Positions 7,119-15,902 of a DNA stretch of 19,357 nt are shown one piece after another. The translations under genes were made by a program, and so were the position numbers. Source of the stretch: CBFFRJ01 sp051486985 (GTDB lineage Bacteria > Pseudomonadota > Gammaproteobacteria > Enterobacterales > Enterobacteriaceae); the NCBI RefSeq assembly GCF_051486985.1, contig NZ_JAHVDV010000052.1, positions 1 through 19,357 on the forward strand. The letters run 5' to 3'. The notes under the pieces were generated by a model. The model was not told the DNA's origin. It saw only the letters and a program-made list of their open reading frames with translations, and searched no databases. Each line of letters opens with the position of its first letter. Within the stretch, counting starts at the first letter, position 1.

Positions 7119-7378
7119 ATCGATGAGGCGCTGGAGGCTGACCGGGGCCGCCCGCAGGGAAGCGGGCGAAGGGGATAGCCTGCAAGAACGCAGGCTGGTC
7201 CCCGATCCGAAAGTCAGACGACATAAGACGACAGAATTGCCGGGAGCAATTTTGAATAGCGCCTGCGCCAGCCCCGAAGGGGTGAGCCCCAGGGATGGGG
7301 CGAATAATGCCGCGAAGCGGCGATTTTCCTGGCCGGGAGCCCGGGTCGCCAGGGTGGTGGCGATGAGCCACCCTGGCA
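7119..7378. repeat. Hairpin-dense non-coding block between mtr and roxA
   Basis: At least six short GC hairpins follow one another: 7150-7167 (6 bp), 7177-7196 (AGCCTGC/GCAGGCT), 7272-7282 (CCCC-GAA-GGGG nearly), 7286-7301 (GCCCC/GGGGC), 7309-7321 (GCCGC-GAA-GCGGC) and 7348-7377 (10 bp). Open frames cross it on both strands but none has a ribosome binding site or recognisable protein, so I treat it as non-coding. With the CCCTCTCC palindromes on either side (7001-7043 and 7466-7487) it may form one composite repeat of about 490 bp. Confidence 0.5.
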
Positions 7379-7420
7379 CGTTCACGGATTCTGGCGCTAC
7401 ACAAAAGCAAGGAGCATAAG

Positions 7421-7491
7421 GTGAACGTAATGACCACCAGAGCCGCATTTTCCCCCTCACCCTAACCCTCTCCCTCAAGGGAGAGGGGACC
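7421..7491. repeat. Dispersed repeat copy B: conserved flank plus CCCTCTCCC palindrome
   Basis: A conserved flank (GTGAACGTAA, then CAGAGCC, then CCCCTCACC) leads into CCCTCTCCC (7466-7474), loop TCAA and GGGAGAGGG (7479-7487). The flank and palindrome recur at 15812-15875 and in part at 15669-15736. It sits just beyond the roxA stop and could also act as that gene's terminator. Confidence 0.7.
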
Positions 7492-7543
7492 GTCCGTGCT
7501 CGCATTTTTGTAGGGATTTCACCACCTGATCGAGCAAATGTTC

Positions 7544-8665
7544 TTACTCGTCGAAATACCAGTAGCCCTGGTTCACCAACGCAGTGAGTTCAGCGATAAA
7601 GGTCGGATTATTTATCGCCTCGCCCAGCTCCGCTTTACCGATGAGCAGATGCTGGCACAGGGCTTCTGCTGCTTTTGGCGCAACGGTCTCAAAGCGCTCG
7701 CTGTTGACGAAGAAGCCATCGCCGACCTGTAGCACGCGCAGGCCGCCCAGGCGGGTCAGCACCTCGCCATCCATCAACGCATCCCGCACTTCCTGCGGCT
7801 CATAGGGCGGCTCTGCCGGGGCGATGTCCAGCTCGTGACGTGGCGTGGTAATAAAGCGACCAAACCACTGTTTGAACGTTTCCGGCTGGTTGATCATCGC
7901 GATCATCATGCCGCGCACGCGCTCCAGTTCGTACTCTTCGATCCGGCCCGGATTGTCGCGGCTGACAAGATCCGGATCGGTATAGTGATCGCCACCCAGA
8001 TCGTTATCCACTGCGTAATCCGCAAAGCTGCTGATAAGATCGCGGCCGTTGGGCCCACGAAAACCGATGGAGTAGTTAAAAGCGGTCTGATGGGTGATAC
8101 CGTCGTGCGGGAATCCCGGCGGAATATAAAGAATGTCGCCGGGTTCGAGATCTTCATCAATGATCGGCGTGAACGGCTCAACGTGCAGCAGCGCCGGATG
8201 CGGGCAGAACTCACGCAGCGGCAGTTTATCGCCCACGCGCCAGCGACGGCTGCCCATCCCCTGAATGATAAAAACATCATACCAGTCGATATGCGGCCCT
8301 ACACCACCACCCGGTACGGAGAAGGAGATCATCAGATCGTCAAAACGCCACTCCGGGATGGCACGAAAGGGTTTAACCAGTTCAGCTGACGGCGTATGCC
8401 AGTGGTTTACCGCCTGCGCCAGCAGCGACCAACCGGTTTCACCCAGACCGTCAAAGTGCTCGAACGGGCCATTGCTTGCCTGCCATTCGCCATTGAAATG
8501 GCTGACAAGGCGGCTGTCGACTTCCGCTTCCATTGCCAGACCTGCCAGTTCATCCGGCGTAATAGGATCGACGAAGTTCGCAAACGCGTTTTTCAATACA
8601 ACCGGCTTTTTCTGCCAGTATTTCTCTAAAAATTCAGGCCAGTTAAGGTCTAGTTGGTAAGCCAT
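7544..8665 (-). CDS. roxA: RoxA (YcfD), ribosomal protein L16 arginine 3-hydroxylase
   Basis: This is a cytosolic Fe(II)/2-oxoglutarate-dependent JmjC-type oxygenase that hydroxylates an arginine of ribosomal protein L16. The protein is 373 residues, identical in length to E. coli YcfD. The iron ligands fall at the expected positions, H125 and D127 (GPHIDWYD) and H187 (PPGFPH), and R140 is in place for 2-oxoglutarate. The N-terminal cupin is followed by a dimerisation and winged-helix region to the C-terminal YWYFDE. I chose the ATG at 8663-8665 because the protein then begins MAYQLDLNWPEFL exactly like the family; an upstream in-frame ATG would add 28 unrelated residues. The ribosome binding site is weak. 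It stands alone, with a repeat palindrome downstream. Confidence 0.95.
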   Translation of the reverse strand: MAYQLDLNWPEFLEKYWQKKPVVLKNAFANFVDPITPDELAGLAMEAEVDSRLVSHFNGEWQASNGPFEHFDGLGETGWSLLAQAVNHWHTPSAELVKPFRAIPEWRFDDLMISFSVPGGGVGPHIDWYDVFIIQGMGSRRWRVGDKLPLREFCPHPALLHVEPFTPIIDEDLEPGDILYIPPGFPHDGITHQTAFNYSIGFRGPNGRDLISSFADYAVDNDLGGDHYTDPDLVSRDNPGRIEEYELERVRGMMIAMINQPETFKQWFGRFITTPRHELDIAPAEPPYEPQEVRDALMDGEVLTRLGGLRVLQVGDGFFVNSERFETVAPKAAEALCQHLLIGKAELGEAINNPTFIAELTALVNQGYWYFDE

Positions 8666-8822
8666 GTGGTCACACCCGTGGAAAGATAAGCGGGCGTGAT
8701 TATGCGAGGGATTGGCAGATGTAACCTTGTCGGTGGTCAAGGGGATCAAGCAAAACAGGACGTCGCATTGTCACGCTACACTCTATCCAACCCGTTTTGC
8801 ATAACTGAAAAGGAAAAAGATC

Positions 8823-9395
8823 ATGCAGCCTGCTTTTAACTGGATCAACGAACCGACTACGTGGCGTCATGAAGAGGGTCAGCTTTCGGTAGTCACGGAT
8901 GGGCACACCGATTTCTGGCGTAAAACCTGGTACGGCTTCGAACGCTTTTCCGGTCATATCTATGCGACGGAAACCGGTGAAGATTTCACGTTCCAGACAA
9001 AAATCTGTGCTGATTTTACCACCCTCTATGACCAGGCCGGGATCATGCTGGTGAAAGATGAGCAGCACTGGTTAAAAGCGGGTATTGAGTTTAACGATGG
9101 CGCTCCCGCCATTGGCAGCGTGCTGACGCTGGGCCATTCCGACTGGGCAACCGGCATTTTTCAGGGCAATGCCGGTGCATTCTGGATGCGCCTCACCCGC
9201 AAAGGGGATGCGCTGCGCCTGCAATATTCTGCTGACGGCGTGAGCTGGCCCTTGCTTCGCCTTTGCCCCTTCCCTGCGGGTAAGGTGCAGATTGGCGTGA
9301 TGTGCTGCACGCCAGAGCGTCAGGGGCTGGCGGTTAACTTCCATGACATCAGGCTCACGCCCGCGCTGGAAAAGGATCTCCACGATTTAAGCTAA
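8823..9395 (+). CDS. DUF1349 family protein (concanavalin-like fold)
   Basis: This 190-residue soluble protein has no signal peptide or membrane segment. Its features match the DUF1349 family (COG3506, related to yeast Ree1): WYGFERFSGHIYA, DFTFQTKICADFTTLYDQAG, IMLVKDEQHWLKAGIEFNDG, YSADGVSW and a closing VGV/IGVMCCTPERQGLAVNFHDI segment. The fold is a beta jelly-roll of the LamG/concanavalin type. No bacterial function is established; carbohydrate binding is possible but not shown. AAAAGGA lies about ten bases before the ATG. It is divergent from roxA and ends ten bases from the converging lipoprotein gene, so it forms its own unit. Confidence 0.85.
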   Translation: MQPAFNWINEPTTWRHEEGQLSVVTDGHTDFWRKTWYGFERFSGHIYATETGEDFTFQTKICADFTTLYDQAGIMLVKDEQHWLKAGIEFNDGAPAIGSVLTLGHSDWATGIFQGNAGAFWMRLTRKGDALRLQYSADGVSWPLLRLCPFPAGKVQIGVMCCTPERQGLAVNFHDIRLTPALEKDLHDLS

Positions 9396-9405
9396 GCCAG
9401 CGGCA

Positions 9406-9795
9406 TCAGTAAGGTGCAATGCGTAACCCGCCGCCCGCCGTCGACAGGACGCTGAACTCCGCGGTCACTAAATGGTAATTGCTGGGGTCTGGCGTTTCGA
9501 TATCGTAAGCGAGCGTGTAACGCTGGCCCGGCATAAAAAGGTAGCCAAACAGCGGCAGGCAGGTTCCAGGCGGGGCATACACCGGCTGATTGTGGAACAG
9601 GCGAACCTGCTTCTCGCCGCTGCTACTGTAAAACTGAATACCGATAATTTTCTCGTCAGGCTTAACGGGCGATACCACGCAAACCGCGTTGTGCTTTATG
9701 GCCACCAGCGCAGGAACCCGTGATACCACTTTGTCACCCGGTCCCGGACAGCCGGTTAATAAAACTGCAGCCAGTACCACGCCATGCCTCAGCAT
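9406..9795 (-). CDS. Periplasmic lipoprotein, probable T6SS immunity protein
   Basis: This 129-residue protein has a lipoprotein signal peptide with lipobox LLTGC at about residues 12-16, so it would be lipid-anchored facing the periplasm. It looks like the group annotated as putative T6SS immunity periplasmic lipoproteins and shares a layout with the second such gene at 17331-17693: CPG after the lipobox, a VC/LC near residue 38, a second cysteine mid-protein, and a YxLxY/YVINY strand near the end. The ATG overlaps the stop of the upstream metallopeptidase gene (ATGCTGA, 9789-9795), with GGAGG inside that gene's last codons, implying translational coupling. Protection against the upstream product is inferred from this arrangement. 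Confidence 0.75.
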   Translation of the reverse strand: MLRHGVVLAAVLLTGCPGPGDKVVSRVPALVAIKHNAVCVVSPVKPDEKIIGIQFYSSSGEKQVRLFHNQPVYAPPGTCLPLFGYLFMPGQRYTLAYDIETPDPSNYHLVTAEFSVLSTAGGGLRIAPY

Positions 9796-10340
9796 ATTCC
9801 CTCCGGGCCCCGGATAATTTTTTGATAAAGGGCAGGTATGTCCCTCAGGTTATCCTTACCGCGATATTTTCCTGGTTTCCCCGCCATCTGATAAAACTGC
9901 CAGGTGCTGATGCCATACGTCACAATTAACCAGTAATCCGCCAGAATAGACGCCTGCTGCTCAAGGGAGTAGTCGGTGAGTTTTTGCTTATCCAGTCGGT
10001 AGTCATACTCTGCCGCCCAGCTAAATAATCCCCGCGTTCTGACCCACTGCCCGTGCTGGTGCTGCCACACATGGCCTAACTCATGAATAAAAAGATGCTT
10101 GTCCTGAATATAGACGTGGGTGGCGGCAAAATCCTCTTTATAGTGCTGCTCCCGAAACCACATTTCGCCATTCGGCGTCATCGCATAGCAACTGCACTGC
10201 ATACCGAAGGGTAAATAGCTGTCGCAGTGCACCCAGACGTGCCCGTAGTGGATGGCCTCGCCAAAAACCCGGCGCGCCATAGCAATTTCTCCGAGCGTCA
10301 GAAGGCGCAATCTGCCTTCGTGACCGTGTACGCTCATCAT
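9789..10340 (-). CDS. HELGH zinc metallopeptidase, probable T6SS effector
   Basis: This 183-residue protein has the zinc-protease motif HELGH at 86-90, followed by VWQHQHG; E111 in WAAEYDY is a possible third ligand. The opening (GHEGRLRLLTLGEIAMARRV, VWVHCDSYLP) matches proteins annotated as 'vgr related' or Rhs-associated in enterobacteria, which lie near VgrG genes. It has no signal peptide, as expected for cargo delivered by a T6SS. It is followed, with a 7-base overlap, by an immunity-type lipoprotein, implying that the target is in the periplasm. Either of two adjacent ATGs may start it; a GGA lies just upstream. Toxicity, target and secretion route are inferred. A housekeeping peptidase is the alternative but does not explain the partner gene. 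Confidence 0.7.
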   Translation of the reverse strand: MMSVHGHEGRLRLLTLGEIAMARRVFGEAIHYGHVWVHCDSYLPFGMQCSCYAMTPNGEMWFREQHYKEDFAATHVYIQDKHLFIHELGHVWQHQHGQWVRTRGLFSWAAEYDYRLDKQKLTDYSLEQQASILADYWLIVTYGISTWQFYQMAGKPGKYRGKDNLRDIPALYQKIIRGPEGIC

Positions 10341-10566
10341 TCATCCGTTGCGTTTGTTTTTACCCCATCGTGAAACCATTCGTATGATGAATCAATTCGG
10401 GATAGTCCTGGTTTTTGCAGGGATTTAAATGAAGCACGTGTGACTGCCAGAGGGTGTCAGTCGCCGCCCTTACACTGCCCCATCGGGTAGGCGTTACGGC
10501 CTTTTTTTTGTATCATCGTCCCTGCCTTTTTGACCCTCAATGGAATGCCCCCCGGAGTAAATGCGA

Positions 10567-12636
10567 ATGCTTAAAGATTTACAGAAACAGAATGAATCCA
10601 TTACTCCCAACAGCGCCTTTCTGAATGAACTGCACGCGAAGCTGCCTGAATTTTTCACGCCGGATGAATACGATGAAAACGGCAATCTGCTTGCCAAAGG
10701 CAGCTTTGACCTGGCGAAATTTCAGCGCGCGCTCAAAGAACGCAATATTGAGGAGTTGAGCAGCGGTTACCAGCTTGATTTCATTGGCAAAGACTATGCA
10801 AAAAAACAGGCCGGTGAAAAATCCACGACGGTGATAGTCCCGGACAACGAACACAACGGGCAGCCAGAAAACAGTAACAGCCAAAACCTGTTCCTGACCG
10901 GCGACAACCTTGAGGTGCTGCGCCATCTGCAAAATAATTATCACAACGCCGTCGACATTATCTATATCGACCCGCCCTACAACACCGGTTCCGACGGCTT
11001 TGTTTACCCGGATACCTTCGAGTACAGCGACCAGGCGCTGCAGGCGATGTTTGGCCTTAATGACCAGGAGCTGGCCCGCCTGAAATCCATTCAGGGTAAA
11101 GCGACCCACGCCGCCTGGCTGACCTTTATGTACCCGCGCCTGTGGCTGGCAAAACGTGTACTGCGTGATTCCGGCGTCATCTTTATTCATATCGATGAGA
11201 ACGAGCACGCTAACCTTAAGCTGCTGTGCAATGAGATATTTGGCGAGTCCAATGATTTAGGCGAAATCGTCTGGGATAAACGTAACCCCAAAGGTGACGC
11301 CACGGGTATTTCCCAGCAGCATGAGGTCATTCTGACCTACTGCAAAAACAGCGAAGCCTTTAAAGCGGTCAACAGCCTGAAGCGGCCGAAAGAGAATGCC
11401 GCCCGCATGCTTGAGAAAGTCGACTCTTTAATTAAAAAGCACAACGGCATTACCGACGCCGTGCGTAAAGAATATAAAGAGTGGATCGCCCAGCAAAACT
11501 TCAGCGGCGGCGAAAAGGCCTATAACCAGATTGATGATAACGGTGATATTTTCCGTCCCGTCTCGATGGCGTGGCCGAACAAGAAAAAAGCGCCGGATGA
11601 TTATTTCATTCCACTCATCCACCCGGTGACCGGTAAGCCCTGCCCGCTGCCGGAGCGCGGCTGGCGTAACCCGTCCGCCACCATGAAAGAGCTACAGGAA
11701 AAAGGGCTCATTCTGTTTGGCAAAGATGACACCACCCAGCCGAACCGTAAGTACATTCTCAAAGAGAATATGTACGAGAACGTGCCGTCACTGTTCTATT
11801 TTGGCGGCAGCGACGATACCCTGCTCTCCGCGCTGGATATTCACTTTGATAACCCAAAACCGGTCAGCCTGGTGAAACGGATGCTTAACTCCATTCAGGG
11901 CATAAAAAATGGGGTGATTCTGGACTTCTTTGCAGGCTCCGGCACCACGGCCCATGCGGTAATGGAATTAAATGCCGAAAGCGGCAGTCAGCACCATTTT
12001 ATTACCGTACAGCTGGCAGAACCCATCCGGGATGATAATGCCGCACACGCGCTGGGATTTACCTCCATTGACCAGATGAGCCGTGAACGAATTAAACGTG
12101 CCGCGCGTAAAATTCGCACTGATATACCGGCCACTGAGGCAGATCTTGGCTTCAAACATTATCGTTTCGTCACCCCGGTGCAGCAGACGCTCGATGATTT
12201 AGACAGCTTCGACATCGCTACCGGCAATTTCATGACCACCAGGGGCCAGCTCACGGCTTTCAGTGAATCCGGCTTCGACAATATGATCACCCCCTTCTCC
12301 GCTCAGGGTCTGGGGCTTTCCGGCAAGACCAGCGGCGAAGAGACCATTCTCACCACCTGGCTGGTCGCAGACGGTTACACGCTGGACGTGGATGCGCAAA
12401 AGCTGGCGTTCGCAGGTTACACCGCCACCTATGTGGAGGGCACACGCCTCTATTTAATTGAAGAGAAATGGCGTGCGGCGCAGACCCGCGAGCTATTGAA
12501 CCAGATTGGCACCCATCAACTGGCGGTGCAGACGGTGGTGGTTTACGGCTATTCGTTTGATCTCGAATCCCTTCGCGAACTGGAGCTGGGCTTAAAACAG
12601 CTCGATCAGAAAGTGAACCTGGTGAAGCGTTACTGA
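10567..12636 (+). CDS. mod: Type III restriction-modification methyltransferase (Mod)
   Basis: Mod recognises the asymmetric target and transfers methyl from S-adenosylmethionine to adenine N6; it also guides Res. In 689 residues the catalytic motif DPPYNTG comes first (D135-Y138) and the SAM motif FAGSGTT follows (455-461), the beta-class order typical of type III Mod. The region between them, about 200-430, should hold the target recognition domain; an N-terminal helical part with FxPDEYDENGN precedes. I prefer ATG 10567, nine bases after GGAG (10554-10557), over ATG 10561, which is only three bases from it. I see no simple-sequence tract of the kind that phase-varies some mod genes. Only 10 bases separate it from res, so the two form one operon. 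Confidence 0.93.
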   Translation: MLKDLQKQNESITPNSAFLNELHAKLPEFFTPDEYDENGNLLAKGSFDLAKFQRALKERNIEELSSGYQLDFIGKDYAKKQAGEKSTTVIVPDNEHNGQPENSNSQNLFLTGDNLEVLRHLQNNYHNAVDIIYIDPPYNTGSDGFVYPDTFEYSDQALQAMFGLNDQELARLKSIQGKATHAAWLTFMYPRLWLAKRVLRDSGVIFIHIDENEHANLKLLCNEIFGESNDLGEIVWDKRNPKGDATGISQQHEVILTYCKNSEAFKAVNSLKRPKENAARMLEKVDSLIKKHNGITDAVRKEYKEWIAQQNFSGGEKAYNQIDDNGDIFRPVSMAWPNKKKAPDDYFIPLIHPVTGKPCPLPERGWRNPSATMKELQEKGLILFGKDDTTQPNRKYILKENMYENVPSLFYFGGSDDTLLSALDIHFDNPKPVSLVKRMLNSIQGIKNGVILDFFAGSGTTAHAVMELNAESGSQHHFITVQLAEPIRDDNAAHALGFTSIDQMSRERIKRAARKIRTDIPATEADLGFKHYRFVTPVQQTLDDLDSFDIATGNFMTTRGQLTAFSESGFDNMITPFSAQGLGLSGKTSGEETILTTWLVADGYTLDVDAQKLAFAGYTATYVEGTRLYLIEEKWRAAQTRELLNQIGTHQLAVQTVVVYGYSFDLESLRELELGLKQLDQKVNLVKRY

Positions 12637-12646
12637 GGCGGATGAA

Positions 12647-15604
12647 ATGAAAATTTTATTGGAAGAACTGCCGCACCAGCAACAGGCACTTGAGGCGATA
12701 CTCAATCATTTTTCCGGTATTGATGGCACGGTATCTGACCACGATAATTTCGCCAATCCACTGATTAACGGCCGCTATGAAGATAACACTCATATCGACG
12801 TAAAAATGGAAACCGGCACCGGGAAAACCTACGTTTATACCCGCCTGATGTATGAACTGCATCGCCGTTATGGGCTGTTTAAATTTGTGCTCGTCGTGCC
12901 AACACCTGCCATAAAGGAAGGGGCGCGCAACTTTATTACCAGCGACTATGCCCGCCAGCACTTTTCCCAGTTTTATGAAAACACACGCATTGAGCTGTCG
13001 ACCATTAACGCGGGTGATTTCAGGACGAAATCCGGACGTAAAAATTTCCCCGTCCAGCTACTGAATTTCACCGACGCCAGCCGCAGTAATACTCATACCA
13101 TTCAGGTGCTGCTGATTAATGCCCAGATGCTGAACTCGGTGAGCATGACGCGCAATGATTATGACCAGACGTTATTAGGTGGACTGACCTCGCCCATTGA
13201 GGGTCTGCAAATGACCCGCCCGGTGGTGATTATGGATGAGCCGCACCGCTTCGCCCGTGATAACAAATTTTACAAAGCCGTCGAGTCGATTAAGCCGCAG
13301 ATGATTGTGCGCTTTGGTGCCACCTTCCCGGAAATTGAAGAGGGGAAAGGCAAAAATAAGGTGGTGCGTAAAGACTATTACCGTCGCCAACCGCAATTTG
13401 ACCTCAACGCGGTGGACAGCTTCAACGGCGGGCTGGTGAAAGGCATCGATATTTATTACCCCAATCTCAGCGAAGCGCAGGCGCAAAACCGCTATATCGT
13501 CGACAGCATTAGCGCGAAAAAACTGACCCTTAAACAGGGAAGCCGCTATTTCGACATTGGCGTGGGCGATAACCTGGCCGAGGTGGATGCCGGGTTTGAG
13601 GGCAATATTGAATATGCAGGCAGCAAAATGCTGTCGAACGATCTGGAGCTGGAAACCGGTATGGCGCTGGTGCCTGGCACCTTTAACGCCAGCTACCAGG
13701 CGCTGATTATTCAGGATGCCATCGACAAACATTTCGATGCCGAGCAGGCCAATTTCCTGCGCGGCAATGAGCAGGAAAACAACGCGCCACGTATTAAATC
13801 CCTCAGCCTGTTTTTTATTGACAGCATCAAGAGCTACCGCGATGACGAAGGCTGGTTAAAGCTGACCTTTGAACGATTATTACGTAACAAGCTGACGGCG
13901 CTAATCAGCGAATACGAGCCGAAGACGTTGCCGCGTGAAGTGGATTATTTGTCCTTCCTGCGCGCCACCCTCGCCAGCCTTAATTCCGACGAACAGAACG
14001 TGCACGCCGGCTATTTTGGTGAGGACCGGGGCAGCGGCGACGAAGCCATTCAGGCGGAAGTCGACGATATTCTCAAAAATAAAGAGAAGCTACTCAGCTT
14101 TAAAGACCATCACGGTAACTGGGAGACCCGCCGTTTCCTCTTTTCCAAATGGACACTGCGCGAAGGCTGGGATAATCCGAACGTCTTTGTCATCGCTAAA
14201 CTGCGCACCTCCGGCAGTGAAGCGAGCAAAATTCAGGAAGTGGGCCGTGGCCTGCGTTTGCCGGTGGATGAAAACGGTCACCGCGTGCAGCAGGAAGAGT
14301 GGCCTTCGCGGCTGGCGTTTCTGATTGGTTATGATGAAAAAGCCTTTGCCCGTACTCTGGTCGACGAGATTAATCGCGACAGTAAGATTCAGCTTAATGA
14401 GCACAAACTTGACGAGGCGATGATCCAATTGATTGTCACCGAACGTCAGAAGGTGAACCCGACGTATAACGAAGAGACGTTGCTTAACGAGCTGGATGAG
14501 AAAGGCCTTATCAAACGCAATAACGACTTCCATGATGCAGTAACCATCGATGGCGTCACCCAAAGCGGATTTGCGTGGCTACTGCACTATTATGCCGAGC
14601 TGGATCAGGCACGCGTGCGGGCCGACCGCATTCAGGAGAACAAACCGGCATCCAAACTGCGCGTGAAGCTGCGCAAGGAGAACTGGGAAAAACTTAAAGA
14701 CGTCTGGCTGCACTTCTCCCGCCGCTATATGTTGCAGTTCGAGCGCATCCCGGACTCGCTCTCGCAGATTGCGGACACGGTAATGGGTAACGCCGACCTC
14801 TACAGCCGTGAGAAGCCGAACCAGACACGCCAGACGCTGCGTATGGGCGAAGGTAATAAGATGATGGTTGCGGAGCGCGAGGGCGACTACGACGCGCATC
14901 ACTACCTGCCGGGTCTGCCCTACGGTCAGTTCCTTAAGCAACTGGTACTGCATACCAGCCTGCCGGTAAAGCAACTCCACCCGCGGCTGATGGCGATGCT
15001 GCGCGACACCTTTAAAGGCGACGCGCGCTACCTGAGCCAGGCAAGTCTGGACAACCTGGTGCGCGAGTTTAAGCAGCGCTTCGACGAACGCTTTGCTCAG
15101 CATTACGTGTACGAACCGCTGGCGTTCCAGGCCTCCACGTCGATTTTCGACAGTGAACGTCAGGCGTTTAAAGAGGCGGTGACCGCCGAACTTCTCGGTA
15201 AGGCCACCGATCATAGTGCCATCGACGACCCGCGTTATCTCTATGAACTGCCGCCGCTGCGCTACGACAGCACCGACCCGGAGCTGGCGCTGCTCAAGCA
15301 TAACTACCCGGCCAAAGTGACCGTGTTTGGTAAGCTGCCAAAGCGGGCGATTCAGGTGCCGAAATACACCGGCGGCACCACGACGCCTGACTTTGTCTAC
15401 CTGATTGAGCGCGAGGATGCGACCAGCGTCTACCTGCTGGTGGAGACCAAGGCGGAGAATATGCGCATTGGCGACCAGGCGATTGTCGAGGTGCAGCGTA
15501 AGTTTTTCGATATGCTCAAGGAAAAGGCCGTGAATGTGGAGTTTGCGGAAGCGACCAGCGCGCAGGCGGTGTATGAGAAGATTAAGGGGTTGATGGGGGA
15601 GTAA
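12647..15604 (+). CDS. res: Type III restriction endonuclease subunit (Res)
   Basis: Res is the ATP-dependent translocase and nuclease partner of Mod; the complex cuts DNA with two unmodified inverted sites. The 985 residues contain the superfamily 2 helicase core: Walker A METGTGKT (54-61), motif II DEPHR (197-201) and motif VI VGRGLRLP (532-539). The C-terminal PD-(D/E)xK nuclease is also complete, with D915 in TPDFVYL and E933-T-K935 in VETKAEN. Length is usual for the family and no stop or frameshift is seen, so the system should be functional. It starts ten bases after mod. The sequence specificity cannot be read from the sequence. Confidence 0.93.
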   Translation: MKILLEELPHQQQALEAILNHFSGIDGTVSDHDNFANPLINGRYEDNTHIDVKMETGTGKTYVYTRLMYELHRRYGLFKFVLVVPTPAIKEGARNFITSDYARQHFSQFYENTRIELSTINAGDFRTKSGRKNFPVQLLNFTDASRSNTHTIQVLLINAQMLNSVSMTRNDYDQTLLGGLTSPIEGLQMTRPVVIMDEPHRFARDNKFYKAVESIKPQMIVRFGATFPEIEEGKGKNKVVRKDYYRRQPQFDLNAVDSFNGGLVKGIDIYYPNLSEAQAQNRYIVDSISAKKLTLKQGSRYFDIGVGDNLAEVDAGFEGNIEYAGSKMLSNDLELETGMALVPGTFNASYQALIIQDAIDKHFDAEQANFLRGNEQENNAPRIKSLSLFFIDSIKSYRDDEGWLKLTFERLLRNKLTALISEYEPKTLPREVDYLSFLRATLASLNSDEQNVHAGYFGEDRGSGDEAIQAEVDDILKNKEKLLSFKDHHGNWETRRFLFSKWTLREGWDNPNVFVIAKLRTSGSEASKIQEVGRGLRLPVDENGHRVQQEEWPSRLAFLIGYDEKAFARTLVDEINRDSKIQLNEHKLDEAMIQLIVTERQKVNPTYNEETLLNELDEKGLIKRNNDFHDAVTIDGVTQSGFAWLLHYYAELDQARVRADRIQENKPASKLRVKLRKENWEKLKDVWLHFSRRYMLQFERIPDSLSQIADTVMGNADLYSREKPNQTRQTLRMGEGNKMMVAEREGDYDAHHYLPGLPYGQFLKQLVLHTSLPVKQLHPRLMAMLRDTFKGDARYLSQASLDNLVREFKQRFDERFAQHYVYEPLAFQASTSIFDSERQAFKEAVTAELLGKATDHSAIDDPRYLYELPPLRYDSTDPELALLKHNYPAKVTVFGKLPKRAIQVPKYTGGTTTPDFVYLIEREDATSVYLLVETKAENMRIGDQAIVEVQRKFFDMLKEKAVNVEFAEATSAQAVYEKIKGLMGE

Positions 15605-15668
15605 ATATCTACCGTATGGAAAAATAGACGGACAGACTCGTTCCGTTCACTCCGCGTTAATGGCACGT

Positions 15669-15736
15669 CAGCGTAACAAACTTCCGTGCGACCCGTTCCC
15701 CCTCACCCCAGCCCTCTCCCCGTTGGGGCGAGGGGG
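15669..15736. repeat. Dispersed repeat copy C (CCCTC..GAGGG palindrome)
   Basis: A flank CGTAACA..GC.ACCCGTT..CCCTCAC leads into CCCTCTCCCC (15712-15721), loop GTT, and GGGGCGAGGG (15725-15734) with one mismatch. It is the first of two tandem copies filling the gap after res, and may terminate res transcription although no T run follows. Confidence 0.65.
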
Positions 15737-15811
15737 AAAACCGTGCCCCTTTGCAGGTTCAGCAGGAATGGCAGTGACCGTTTCGGCATATTCAGCAGGA
15801 CTGGAAGTGAA

Positions 15812-15875
15812 CGTAACACACCTCAGAGCCACCCGTTTCCCCTCACACCACCCTCTCCCCTGTAGGGCGAGGGAG
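15812..15875. repeat. Dispersed repeat copy D (CCCTC..GAGGG palindrome)
   Basis: This copy shares the GTGAACGTAAC and CAGAGCC flank with the copy at 7421-7491 and the ACCCGTTTCCCCTCAC flank with copy C. The palindrome is CCCTCTCCC (15851-15859) against GGGCGAGGG (15865-15873), one mismatch. The stretch between res and the next gene (15605-15902) holds only these two copies and no gene. Confidence 0.65.
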
Positions 15876-15902
15876 AAAGGCGCGCCGCCGCCCTCTTCAG
15901 CC

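Noticed and set aside
6936..7505. A 189-codon minus-strand frame through the mtr end and hairpin block
   Set aside because: It runs through perfect palindromes and GC hairpins and overlaps the mtr 3' end and terminator; no recognisable protein.
10489..10509. Stem AGGC/GCCT followed by eight T residues as a terminator before mod
   Set aside because: A 4-bp stem is too weak to call; no plus-strand gene immediately upstream needs it.
10567..12636. Phase-variable mod gene
   Set aside because: No di-, tetra- or pentanucleotide repeat tract is present in the coding or upstream region.
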